From Bugula neritina (lineage: Eukaryota; Bryozoa; Gymnolaemata; Cheilostomatida; Bugulidae): 64,000 nucleotides of DNA. The position numbers and the translations under genes were made by a program. The notes beneath the pieces were generated by a model. It did no database searches. It saw only the letters and a program-made list of their open reading frames with translations, and was not told the DNA's origin. The first letter of the stretch is position 1. Each line of letters begins with the position of its first letter. Location: assembly GCA_964035545.1 (NCBI GenBank), contig OZ037769.1, positions 16,057,133 through 16,121,132 of the forward strand, read 5' to 3'. Shown one piece after another: positions 51,501-64,000 of this stretch.

Positions 51501-52031
51501 GAAGACTGTCTGTCCCTTTGCTATACTCCTGTATTGAACAATCAGTGTCTGTCCAAAGTTCTCAACGGAATATCAGCAGATTACATCAGATCATCAAACT
51601 ACAGAAGAGCTGCTCAGTTTCTGCAGATTGCTATTTCTAAAGCTTCTGATCATAGCACGCAGCAGGCTGACAACTACCACCAGATGGGTAAATGTTACAT
51701 GATGATGTCATTATACAAGAAGAGTTGGTGTTGGTTGTACTCTGCTCTCTGTCTGTATCAGTCCCTTCCCAAAACCAGAAATGTCATTTTGTCTCTTGGT
51801 GAAACTCACATGTCCATATCCCATCTACTTCTACACACTGGTCATGTGACTCAGTCTCTTGAACATTGTCAAAGATCTCTTGACAATGTTCAATGTCAAA
51901 GATTTCTTGAAAACTTTAACAAGCTCCCTGATGCAGTCAATACAAACTCTGTTATCCAACGAATGAAGACACACCTTCTACAACTCTCTGGCTCATTGAA
52001 TCTTATTAAAATCTTAACCAATCATTTTTAG
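48600..52031 (+). CDS. NTase-TPR gene 2, large terminal coding exon
   Basis: The exon opens at AGTCATGG behind acceptor TTTGTAATGTAG, exactly as in genes 1 and 3, and encodes 1143 residues before TAG. GSVARGEATPYSDLEYAFLI starts at residue 137 of the exon product and keeps the D-x-E pair of the nucleotidyltransferase. Six 42-residue TPR units follow (about 50680-51440), one more than in gene 1, and the C-terminal helical region has a short internal repeat (SLDNVQCQRFLENF) absent from gene 1. It is otherwise highly similar to gene 1. The first coding exon is not found upstream; the first ATG inside this exon lies after the active site. The gene may therefore start from an unseen exon, splice from elsewhere, or be a pseudogene whose frame has not yet decayed. 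Confidence 0.75.
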   Translation, partial: SHGIANHLQTIDSQNSLRYEKVYEIENKWYKRKHPLTFTEHQELTRQHKQQLKEYRENTIINFDSLNSNVELLDIDNVFSDANLEISNRLSNDVFASSEECSKEFAEFSRSIIRSSRELLKGCQVEPPCNFAVVALGSVARGEATPYSDLEYAFLIENENERDYFTQLAVDTYFRITNLNESPLKTSNIKVEKSPDCLSERCPVGYRIDGLTPNAGNIPTGNGLGRSLTFTVEQAVKLYKEEVMSPSEELASLSDLLMTSQLIYCSDDGAQLHDRFMEEIATYEKVTAQNDHKIKQKRLERLSLDLQKYDFLPEFEFTTIIGKDVKVKEDLFRYITLLATNLNIALCFQLNFPWKVYESIYQSGMISKDSLRYLHIILGLSIYMRTMAYIMMGTQNAEILLGTPTAEVKSWSEENKHYYVPRKMFVMFGSILIPIKQRLVSSMNKGNSLLSTLKERSVSEYLKSVIPSDLVTDKHDYMTICEVLCYVGDSNTALKYISAGSGVDIRSVEYEEFVKYIRAKYKTNKSDYLEKKYLKMSCYLLITSDHNSSAIDYLSWLISYETNWFHILQCKRVIAECMNKLSRYKSARNILIQIKSTLEEKLMIDKNTSLTEYILRKVEASTRLPEYMLYLYQFTSDLFRSLGRVNIHSLNLAEAKSYLMQSLSIRRALCKKKFLDYRVRENMMIQSTIWDSLGTVYKHEGAYSTALEYYTKSVEMMKAVYGEHTNHSSIANSYGNIGDVHRELGNYDTALEYCTRSLEVEKAVYGEHTNHSNIAISYGNIGTVHRELGNYDIALEYHTKSLEMMKAVYGEHTNHSSIASSYGSIGQVHKLLCNYDTALEYCTKSMEMMKAVYGEHTNHSNIAISYGNIGNVHRELVNYDTALEYCTKSMEMMKAVYGEHTNHSSIAISYGNIGDVHRQLGNYDTALEYFTKSMEMMKAVYGEGSAHPHLAAVTSSIIDIYLEYNRYEDCLSLCYTPVLNNQCLSKVLNGISADYIRSSNYRRAAQFLQIAISKASDHSTQQADNYHQMGKCYMMMSLYKKSWCWLYSALCLYQSLPKTRNVILSLGETHMSISHLLLHTGHVTQSLEHCQRSLDNVQCQRFLENFNKLPDAVNTNSVIQRMKTHLLQLSGSLNLIKILTNHF
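50680..51440 (+). repeat. Six 126-bp TPR-coding units in gene 2
   Basis: Same unit as in gene 1. Several units share long identical stretches, including one pair (about 51119-51400) that differs at only a few bases, suggesting recent duplication of a unit. Confidence 0.9.
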
Positions 52032-53150
52032 GAAAAATGCTCATCGCACACATGGTCTCTATAGCAAAGTTTTAAGCTAGAATTTGCTTTCCCTTGACCG
52101 ACATTTCCTTCGTTTCGCGTATCTTATGTCAACCCTGTGTGTTGTGATGCTTTCAGCATGCCGACAGTTATGCCATCAGTTCTTTAGTTGTAGATTCTGG
52201 TTTCACAAATATGTGTATAGAAATATGGTACTTTCATCAGTATAGTTTTTGGATCTCTTTTTACATACATTTAGATCTATTATAGATATTAATTATTATA
52301 ATTCTTCAGTTTCTTGTGTTGTTTTACTACTTATAATATACTTACTATACCCTGAGACAGCAGTTTTGGTTAGTCCTTCATAACTCAAGTTTTAAACTTG
52401 GTTATATACTGACTTCTGTATTACCTTGAAAACTGTTCATATTGGGAAGACATTTTATGTTATATAACTTTTTATATTATTATATGCTTCACCATGTTGT
52501 ATGTTTTACCCACAATGCATTTGGTAGTTATAATCAACTTCCTGCATGACTATGAGCTAGAAGATTTTCTTATCAAAATAATATTATTTACTCTTTCAGA
52601 GCTTACCTTTTGCTTTTTCGAGTTTTCTTTCATGATTTCAGCAAATTGTATTTTTACCAATATTCTACTTGTGATGCATTTTATGCCACATCTTGTTAAT
52701 TTTGAAATTCAAAAAGTTTTTTTAGTTTCATGAAATTATTTTAATTTCAAATTTTATACTAATTTTCTTACGGTTTTGTATAGGTATGTATTCAATAGTA
52801 TAAATAAAAATATATTTTATGTTATCCAAACATTATTCACTTTAATATTAGTTTGAATTTAAATTTAGTTCTTCATAGCAGATGTGTGCCAAAATGTAAT
52901 ATCTAAACATTTTCCTGAAACAAGTAAAATGATAAAACAGATGTGATCAGTGTGAAGATACTTCTAGCAACAAACATATGTCCTATATACTATTATACTG
53001 TATGTACATACGCTGTCATCCACAGAAACTTTATTTTGTAGTCTTCTGATATCAACGTTGTTTCTCTCCAGAATAGCTTATAAAAAAAATATTAAATTTA
53101 GTTATTAAATAATAATATAAAGGTGCATGGTTTGAGTTAAGTGCTTCAAA
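52032..53150. other. 3' flank of gene 2
   Basis: Homologous to 42480-43214 with an extra ~400-bp AT-rich segment (about 52480-52860) absent behind gene 1. That segment contains a 79-codon hydrophobic plus-strand frame (52494-52733) that I do not consider a gene. AATAAA occurs near 52802. Confidence 0.5.
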
Positions 53151-53154
53151 TTAC

Positions 53155-54285
53155 AATACACTGATTATTCATATAATAATATACCCAAAGAGTGTACAAT
53201 ACATAAAATACACTGAACATTCATATAATAATATACCCAAAGAGTATACAACACATACAATGCACTGATTATTCATATAGTAATATACCCAAAGAGTATA
53301 CAATACATACAATACACTGACTATTCATATAATAATATACCCAAAGAGTATACAATACACTGACTATTCATATAATAATATACCCAAAGAGTATACAATA
53401 CATACAATACACTAACTATTCATATAATAATATACCCAAAGAGTATACAATACATACAATACACTGATTATTCATATAATAATATACCCAAAGAGTATAT
53501 AATACATACAATACACTGACTATTTATATATTGATATACCCAAAGAGTATACAATACATACAATACACTGACTATTTATATAATAATATACCCAAAGAGT
53601 ATATAATACATACAATACACTGACTATTCATATAATAATATATCCAAAGAGTATACAATACATACAATACACTCACTATTTATGTAATAATATACCTAAA
53701 GAGTATACAATACATACAATACACTGACTATTCATATAATAATATACCCAAAGAGTATACAATACATACAATACACTGACTATTCATATAATAATATACT
53801 CAAAGAGTATACAATACATACAATACACTCACTATTCATATAATAATATACTCAAAGAGTATACAATACATACAATACACTGACTATTCATATAATAATA
53901 TACACAAAGAGTATACAATACATACAATACACTGACTATTCATATAATAATATACCCAAAGAGTATACAATACATACAATATACTGACTATTCATATAAT
54001 AATATACCCAAAGAGTATACAATACATACAATACACTGATTATTCATATAATAATATACCCAAAGAGCATACAATACATACAATACACTGACTATTCATA
54101 TAATAATATACCCAAAGAGTATACAATACACACAATACACTGATTATTCATATATTAATATACCCAAAGAGTATACAATACATACAATACACTGACTATT
54201 CATATAATAATATACTCAAAGAGTATACAATACATACAATACACTAACTATTCATATAATAATATACCCAAAAAGTATACATGCA
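53155..54285. repeat. 52-bp minisatellite array, about 21-22 units
   Basis: Same unit as 43215-44205, in the same place relative to the nucleotidyltransferase gene. One unit near 53350 is shortened by ~16 bp. Here the array is about 1 kb away from the proline-rich exon. Confidence 0.97.
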
Positions 54286-55341
54286 TATATGATAAGCTAT
54301 TGAATGTAAAGAAATATTATGTTGCTATAAATTGCTATTAGAGAATGAGTCATGGAAACTTCTGGAAGTTCTTAGGAAATCCTTACTTAGAGTCAAGTGA
54401 GCAAGTATTTATAAGTTGATAAGTTATACTCTGTACAGTGTACTTAAATCAGTGAGAAAATAACTTCTAAAAGCTGTACTGACAGTCAATTTGTGTAGTG
54501 ACTGTAACCAAGACTGTGGTGTGACATATATAGTGACTGTGTATGCAGTGTGACTCTGTAGTGACTGTAATACAGTCACACCTTGAAGAGTGTAGGTGTT
54601 CATCATTTTGGATATCAACTGTTACATTAAAGTACATGTCATCTCTGAAGTTAAAGAAAAGTTTGTGAATATTTCACTAGCTAACCACTACTTACAAACT
54701 GTAAACAATGCAAAATAGGACGCTTTAGACTTTAGTGAAAGCAAGAAACTTTATTTTGACCTCACATTTGTCCACCATATCATTAAAACAGCAAGTAAGA
54801 TGCAGCTAAAGCCATGCATTATGCACAGGATAAAACAAATTACGTTAATGAAAATAGAAAAATATAAATTGAAACTCTACAACAAACAAGTCTAAAAATA
54901 GAAAATATAAATGCTGCAAATAATAAACATGCTGTCTAGAAATTTAGTTATAAATACAAATACAAAACATTTTGTGGTTTTACAGTTTACATGTAATGTC
55001 AGTTAACACTTGTATAAAGTAAATAATGGAGTCACTAACTTGTATATTAAACTACAAAAAAATAAATTATCTAAAAACATAATATGCAAACAACTACAAG
55101 ATTTTAGGAAAAGTAATTAAATAAACAGCTATTCATGAGCCAATAGAATGAGTCATTAGATTCTCCTCATATAGAGTTATCTTCCCATGTCTCACATATA
55201 GACTAGAGAAAGTAGAGTATACACATGTATTATATAGAGTATACTTGTTAAGTATGAGAAATTATCATTATATTACAATATACTCTGAGTGCAGTTAGAT
55301 GCACCATTCTGAAATAAGGAGTGGATATAATATCCCTGTAC
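54286..55341. other. Sequence between array 2 and proline-rich exon 2, absent from unit 1
   Basis: About 1.05 kb with no recognised gene. It includes a repetitive patch (TGTAGTGACTGTAA-type words, 54480-54580). Unit 1 lacks this segment, so it was deleted there or inserted here. Confidence 0.5.
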
Positions 55342-55500
55342 CTGGAGGGGGAGGTGGGTACTGACTAGTGTAGTCAGCTGTCTGTCCAGTAGGGGGTGCT
55401 GCCCTGTTGATGGGTGGAAGACGACCTTGAGGATAATGTTGTTGAGACTGAGAGTATGTTGGAGGAGGTCGTCTGCTGTTATGGTGACTCATCTCTTGTT
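55342..55500 (-). CDS. Proline-rich exon, copy 2
   Basis: The 159-nt minus-strand exon encodes QEMSHHNSRRPPPTYSQSQQ, a Gly/Arg/Leu/Pro segment, then TSQYPPPPPG. Splice sites are the same as in copy 1 (GCTTCTTTAG acceptor, CCAG/GTACAG donor). Where copy 1 has Leu, Ser and Leu, this copy has Pro, Arg and Pro, so it is probably closer to the ancestral tail. The gene it belongs to is unidentified. Confidence 0.5.
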
Positions 55501-58260
<2,760 letters not shown>

Positions 58261-58400
58261 AGCCTGGGGCCACACTGAAATGACGTGCAAGAGATCCCGT
58301 TTAGCCGAAAAATTGGACGTCGTGAGCGGGATTTTCATGCTGAGAGAGAAGAGCGGGAAGCTTGTGCGTGTTTGATCTAATTGGCTTATTATCATTTAGC
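58261..58400. mobile_element. MITE end fragment, GGGGCCACAC type
   Basis: AGCCTGGGGCCACACTGAAA resembles the terminus of the MITE at 33583. The following ~120 bp are relatively GC-rich, then typical AT-rich DNA resumes. I could not find the second terminus, so it is a solo end or truncated copy. Confidence 0.4.
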
Positions 58401-59029
58401 AGCACACTTTTTTATTTCAATTCACTTTTTTTATTTCAGACTAAATAATGCTCCAGTACCAGATTTCTTATGATATTTGCACACTGCATCTGTTTGTATA
58501 TGAATATTGTATGCATGGAGATGCTTCTTATAGAAAGTTAATTCAGCATGAAACAAATTAGCTCCTTGGAATGTGGTGTGTTGATAATAAAGAGAATAGA
58601 AATGTAACCTGATATGGCAATTTAAAATAGCAAGTAAATATAACAATACATAATATTATAGCAGTTTAATATAACGATTTATTATAGCAAGATATAAATA
58701 TATAACATTTGATAGAAATTGAAATCATTTTATTATTTCTATCAGCCTCTGGTATATATACCATAGTTACTTGCTTTATTTTAAATTGAGAGAGATTAGT
58801 TTGTTATTTATTGTACTTTTCTAATACTTCTTGTATAATATAAATTCTTCTTTCTGTTTAATATACATACTATTAGTTCAACATATGATTTGGTTTACAA
58901 AATAATTTTTCATTCACATTTAACTGCTCAGTATAACTATCTTCAACAACTGTCTATATTATGTAACCTTTGCATACTCCAAACAAAACAATTTTAATCT
59001 ATGATCTTTCACAGTCTGTAAACTCATAC

Positions 59030-59123
59030 CTTTAGTGCATGAGAATTGCACTGAGAAAAATATTTCTTTTTGAAGTTCTCATGTTCACTGCATACCAGTT
59101 TATACTCATAGAAATGTTGTGTT
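59030..59123 (-). CDS. Duplicated 94-nt exon, copy c
   Basis: Same splice sites and length as copy b. It encodes TQHFYEYKLVCSEHENFKKK followed by YFSQCNSHALK. The frame is intact. It is probably consecutive with copy d (61848) in one minus-strand gene, since intervening sequence keeps good donor and acceptor sites, which would put the same module twice in the protein. No family is recognised. Confidence 0.45.
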
Positions 59124-59695
59124 CTGTGATGATAAAGAAGATACAAACTGAATGAATAGTAACTTGATACTTTATCATCATGTAACATCTTCAATTAATT
59201 TATTTCTGTAACATTCATTGTGTGTTACACTCTGGTATTTCACTCATTAACATATATGTTATTCTCATAGACTGTTGAATCCATAGAGACTGTTGAAGAT
59301 TACAGAGACAGTGGAGTTCTCAAGAGACATAAAATATACACTTCTGTATAGAAAGAGTTATATCAAGTTATAACTTATATATTAAACTAATACTTTATGA
59401 GGACATACTACATTGTAATCTGTTGAATGGTAAGTTACTATTATTACGATATGAGGGTTGTATTATCTTTTATACTATTTTAATTAGTTATTCTTATATC
59501 CAAAATACATACTTAATAATTTTATTATATTTATGCAGTATTGGCTTGTATATATATTAATGGCTATAATATGCGCTATATAATATACATGCAGATTACA
59601 GAATGTATAACTAATACTCACTATAGCGCTTACTATATATATTATTATTTATTCGTTATTTTTAGATTAAAGTGAATTAATTATTACCAGTAACC

Positions 59696-59758
59696 ATGGC
59701 AACTCCAGCAGAAGATGTACAGCACACAGGTTTGAGTCTCTTTCAGAAAAAGATGTGA
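59696..59758 (+). CDS. Conserved 20-codon ORF, unit 3 copy
   Basis: Identical peptide to 31463-31525 (MATPAEDVQHTGLSLFQKKM) in the same ACCATGG context. Downstream sequence differs slightly (ACTGAAGTAAC for ACTGGAGTAAC) while the ORF is unchanged. This is consistent with either selection or recent duplication. Confidence 0.3.
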   Translation: MATPAEDVQHTGLSLFQKKM

Positions 59759-60079
59759 AAACTAACTGAAGTAACACAAAACTGCAGCATAGATATTTCA
59801 AGGTAAATATGTACATAGTTTGATACTAAACTAAATATAATATAACTGCAGACATACGCAGTACAATATACTATAAGTATATAGGGCGTAATATTTTGAA
59901 CCTATAAATATATAAAATACACTTTTCAAAACATACTAAGCTTGGCAATAAATTTAAGTTCAAGCTCTCCATCCTCATGAAAACACAAGATGGTAAAAGT
60001 TGTTAATAATTGGTAGCTAAACGCTTGATATTATTGAAACAGGAAATACTCTGCATATATAGTTAGTTTCTCTTTTAAC

Positions 60080-60155
60080 CTGTCGGAATTGGAACCTATA
60101 TTGACCTAATTATATTATATGCTGGAGAGCTCACCATTAAGCTATAAGAAGTGTC
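60080..60155 (-). repeat. tRNA-derived SINE-like module, unit 3 copy
   Basis: The minus strand carries TAGCTTAATGGTGAGCTC (A-box/D-arm like) and, ~38 nt later, GGTTCCAATTCC (B-box like). It is the duplicate of 31841-31925. Confidence 0.4.
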
Positions 60156-60684
60156 ACTCCAGATAGAAGCTTCCCAGTTGGACGCTATTTATTTATTTTA
60201 GTATTATATATATTTTATGTTTAAATAGACTTGGATTAATTGCTTGTTATTTAGAACACAATTAATTTTTTTACTTCCATTCCTTTTTTAATTTTGCATT
60301 TTCTATACTCATGCATTGTTGTTTATAAAGATATTTTATTAATAAGTTTTATTCATTAAAAATAATGTCTATACTACTATTGTATTACTGTTTTGTTGTC
60401 CCACAAAAGTCTGTCAAAATTGGAATATTATTCCAAATAATTTATATTAGCTATTTATATAGCTATTAGCATATTAGCTATTTAGCAATCTATGCAACAG
60501 TTATATAGGTATATATATAGATATATTATTATAAATGGTACCAAAATAAAAAATAGCATCTAAGTGGAAAGCTTCTATAATCTGGGATGAAACCTGCATA
60601 TAAAACAAAATGTGCAAACCCACATATATTTAAATATATATAATTATTGTGTAGGTTAAATTATAATATATCTAGTATATAGTG
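60156..60684. other. AT-rich, no gene seen
   Basis: The duplication with unit 1 ends near 60345. The rest is unique to unit 3 and leads into a long (TA)n run. Nothing further is recognised. Confidence 0.4.
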
Positions 60685-60986
<302 letters not shown>

Positions 60987-61070
60987 ATATAATAATATGA
61001 TTATGATATGATTAGGAATTTATTATGAAAATTAGTTGTCCCCAGGTTTAATGTATTTACACTTTGCAAA

Positions 61071-61335
61071 TGCTGCAAGTAGGTGTGTTATGCTGTACAT
61101 ACATATTATATACTGAGTAATGCTGCAAGTAAGTGTGTTATGCTGTACATATACATATTATATACTGAGTAATGCTGCAAGTAGGTGTGTTATGCTGTAC
61201 ATACATATTATATATACTGCATGAGAAATGCTGCAAGCAGGTGTGTTATGCTGCACATACATATTATATACTGAGTAATGCTGCAAGTAGGTGTGTTATG
61301 CTGTACATACATATTATATACTGCATGAGAAATGC
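61071..61335. repeat. 50-bp tandem repeat, 5-6 units
   Basis: Same unit as at 32112. Two units end in CTGCATGAGAAATGCT rather than CTGAGTAATGCT, a variant specific to unit 3. Confidence 0.95.
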
Positions 61336-61847
61336 TTCAGGGTCACATACATTAGTTTCATGTAGTATTTATATGACCAAAACTAAAGCCATGAATGATG
61401 GTGGAAATAATACATTCCTCTAAACATAAAGGATGATATAATTTATTACATTCTTTAGCCTTTGAAATCCCCTCATTTGCATGAATGCATGAAGTTGCTT
61501 CTTTCAAAAAGCTGATGAGGCATAGAAATGCTTTAGCTCCTTGGAATGGAGCAATACTCTAAATGATTAGTAATTTGATAGTCTTTTATTATACAATCTG
61601 ATATATAATTTTCAGCTCATTGTAATGTTTCATTATTTCTTACATTTTCTCTTCTTTATCAACATACCACACATAGTTGCACAGTCATTGTGCCATAAGC
61701 AGTTCTAAGCGTCACCATATTATTATAAAGTGAACTTCCATCCCATTTATATCTGCTGTAAACCAACAATTGTCTACATTAAGTAATTTATACACACCTC
61801 AAACAAAACATTATCTCTATGATCTTTCACAGTCTGTAAACTCATAC

Positions 61848-61941
61848 CTTTAGTGCATGAGAATTGCACTGAGAAAAATATTTCCTTTTGAAGTTCTCAT
61901 GCTCACTGCATACCAGTTTATACTCATAGCAATTTTGTGTT
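61848..61941 (-). CDS. Duplicated 94-nt exon, copy d
   Basis: Same length and splice sites (CTGTGATGA acceptor complement, AAG/GTATGA donor). It encodes TQNCYEYKLVCSEHENFKRK followed by YFSQCNSHALK. It carries an additional cysteine in place of His-Phe. The frame is intact. Unidentified family. Confidence 0.45.
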
Positions 61942-62322
61942 CTGTGATGATAAAGAAGATACAAACTGAATGAATATTGTAGCTTGATATTCTATTATTA
62001 TGTAACATCTTCTTGTTTAATCTTTCAATACTCAGTTGGAGATATATTCACCAAAACGTATTATTATGATATTTTTGTGCGTTGAGTTTATTACTATTCC
62101 ACATGTAAAATAAGCTAAAGTATTGAAATACAATAAATAATATGACGTGCAAAAATAAAGCTAAGGTTTTAAAAGCAATTTAGGTAGAAGCCACCATAAC
62201 TACATACGCCTCCATATGATGATGCTAAATAATTCGGATTGTTTTTGAAAATTTGCGGGCTATGGGTTTGCCCATATAATAATATATATATATATTTTCT
62301 TTTGTTCATACATATACATATA

Positions 62323-62528
<206 letters not shown>

Positions 62529-62615
62529 GAAATTTTTTTTTTCATTTATTATTATATATATATATTTAATTTATTTATAATTCCGATTCGCAGGTACAAC
62601 ATAACATGGTGAATC

Positions 62616-62705
62616 ATGGAGGAGTACATTGCTGAATTAGAGTTACTTTTAACAAAACCCTTGGGAAAAGCAGAAACAACAGGAAACTGGGTTGACTATG
62701 TCAAG
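62616..62705 (+). CDS. NTase-TPR gene 3, first coding exon
   Basis: ATG opens 30 codons (MEEYIAELELLLTKPLGKAE, then TTGNWVDYVK) and ends AAG/GTAAAA in phase 0. Acceptor-like CGATTCGCAG lies ~23 bp upstream. Its intron is 1.2 kb and lacks the copia element, giving the empty-site reference for gene 1. Confidence 0.7.
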
Positions 62706-63904
62706 GTAAAATTTCTATTTTATTGTAAAAGTTATTGTAAATAGTTATTAGCTAGTATATGGTTGAGGTTTGAAAAACTTCAGTGAAATGTGGAAGGATT
62801 TTATACACATAACAGTTATATAGTTTTAGTATATATCATAATATTATGGTATGCAGTGTATGCACGGAGGTGCTGCAGTAAATGAGATATAAAATAGTTA
62901 TATCTGTAGACATAATGAATACATTATCATGGAAATTGTAAACATACTTTTTTCAACTCAAATAATTTATTATTGCTTTAAAACATGCTGCTTCAATCAT
63001 AAAACAAATTCAACACAATTTTTTAAAGTGATAAACTATTGAAGGCCTGCAGCAAGTTTATCTGCATGTATGACATTATGTTGGTAAATTTGGTTTATGT
63101 GTCCAAGAATTCTCGACTCTGTTATATGGACTCTCTTTGACGATTGCAATAAGCCAGTGTGAACATGCATTACTTGTTGGCATCACAGACATAGACAGAC
63201 TTCAAGTAACTGTCTAACGAGCTATAGTTACTGTATAGACTATAGTAATTGTCAGTGGTTTAGTCATTGTTGGGTACAAAGCAGCCGAAATAGCCCAGGC
63301 CTGATGTTTTACCAATGCAGTTATTTGAGGTTAACACTTGTTAACACTATATAGAGGGTGTCGAATCTGGGTAATATCATTTTGAAAATAACTTTAGAAA
63401 TATTTTTCATCATTTTCACTGCAAATTAAACCTTTATATACAGTTCAAAATATAAACCATGTTGAGTGGAATCACTATATCTAGACACTTTACAAGTAGT
63501 GAATATTAGAACAGGCATATCCTGTGAATGAGGTCACACACAATTAGTAATCATTGTACATTTTTTAAATATTGATGATAATTTTCAATGGCCAACTTAA
63601 AGTATCAAAGTTATAGCTATATGCCGAATTAATATTTTCAACAAAAGCTGTATTTGAGTTCTAATGTTTGAGTTTTGTAATAGAAATAAGAAGTCAAACT
63701 ATATTATATACTGTCGATAAGTTCAAATCTCCATGTTTCATTTCAATTCAGCAACTTGCATTCAGTTGGTGCTCTGCTCTTGTCAGCCTCACATTATGAA
63801 TGAAGAAAAAATATTTAAATTGAAAAAAAGACAATAGATCGATCTGTTCTACCGCAATTTATAGTTGTAAAAATATAAGCAGTTGTCTTTCCTTTGTGAT
63901 GTAG

Positions 63905-64000
63905 AGTCATGGAATAGCAAACCACCTGCAAACCATAGATTCACAAAACAGTCAGAGATACCAAAAAGTCTATGAAATAGAAAACAAATGGTACAAAGGA
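63905..64000 (+). CDS. NTase-TPR gene 3, start of large exon (cut by window end)
   Basis: AGTCATGG follows acceptor TTTGTGATGTAG. The 32 visible codons (SHGIANHLQTIDSQNSQRYQ, then KVYEIENKWYKG) match genes 1 and 2 almost exactly. Phase 0 with the exon at 62616. The nucleotidyltransferase and TPR parts would lie to the right of the window. Confidence 0.75.

Larger units (their letters stand above)
58513..60345. repeat. Segmental duplication, start of unit 3 (pairs with 30253-32108)
   Basis: Near-identical to unit 1, with small indels. Immediately to the left, on the minus strand, lies a possible short terminal exon (about 58430-58490) behind the acceptor-like ATACAAACAG, with stop and AATAAA; this part is missing from unit 1. 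Confidence 0.8.

Noticed and set aside
43215-54285. Regularly spaced repeats that could suggest CRISPR arrays
   Set aside because: The 52-bp units are contiguous and have no unique spacers; this is a minisatellite in a eukaryotic genome.

Overview
This is A+T-rich eukaryotic DNA, most likely from an early-branching metazoan; a sponge is my best guess. The evidence is nucleotidyltransferase-TPR genes carrying long arrays of nearly identical TPR units, a LINE with a restriction-like endonuclease of the type I associate with cnidarian and sponge genomes, a copia-family LTR element, GT-AG introns, and abundant (TA)n, SINE-like and foldback repeats. No bacterial or viral gene set is present. The species assignment is inference only.

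Left half (1-30252): almost entirely repeats. Two inverted copies of a ~7.03 kb element (A, 724-7753; B, 20105-30252) are separated by ~12.35 kb. Copy A sits exactly at the axis of a perfect-centred palindrome (arms X, 1-717 and 7760-8472) and is flanked by CATATG on both sides. Copy B carries a nested 3.1 kb foldback element (25605-28723) that contains a small SAP-domain ORF and has a 600-bp AT-only core at its axis. The matching site in copy A is empty, so the insertion boundaries can be read directly. The spacer between A and B holds a decayed RLE-type LINE (8300-10600), a ~4.6 kb zone of cryptic simple sequence, a polypyrimidine tract, and 4 kb of undistinguished AT-rich DNA.

Right half (30253-64000): a tandemly duplicated locus with three units (about 30253-44540, 46729-55650 and 58513-64000+). 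Each unit carries a plus-strand nucleotidyltransferase-TPR gene: gene 1 = exons 35924-36013 and 39201-42479; gene 2 = 48600-52031; gene 3 = exon 62616-62705 plus the first 96 nt of its large exon at the window end. Minus-strand exons are interleaved: a duplicated 94-nt exon (four copies, one frameshifted), a proline-rich exon (two copies) and one FN3/CLCA-like exon. A copia element is inserted in the intron of gene 1. A 52-bp minisatellite lies behind genes 1 and 2, and 50-bp tandem repeats, (TA)n runs, SINE-like tRNA modules and a TAA-flanked MITE fill the introns.

Functionally, the only convincing protein-coding genes are the NTase-TPR paralogs. They are predicted intracellular proteins with a GlnD/DUF294-like nucleotidyltransferase fold followed by a helical region and 5 or 6 TPR units. 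Everything else is exon fragments of unidentified genes or mobile DNA.
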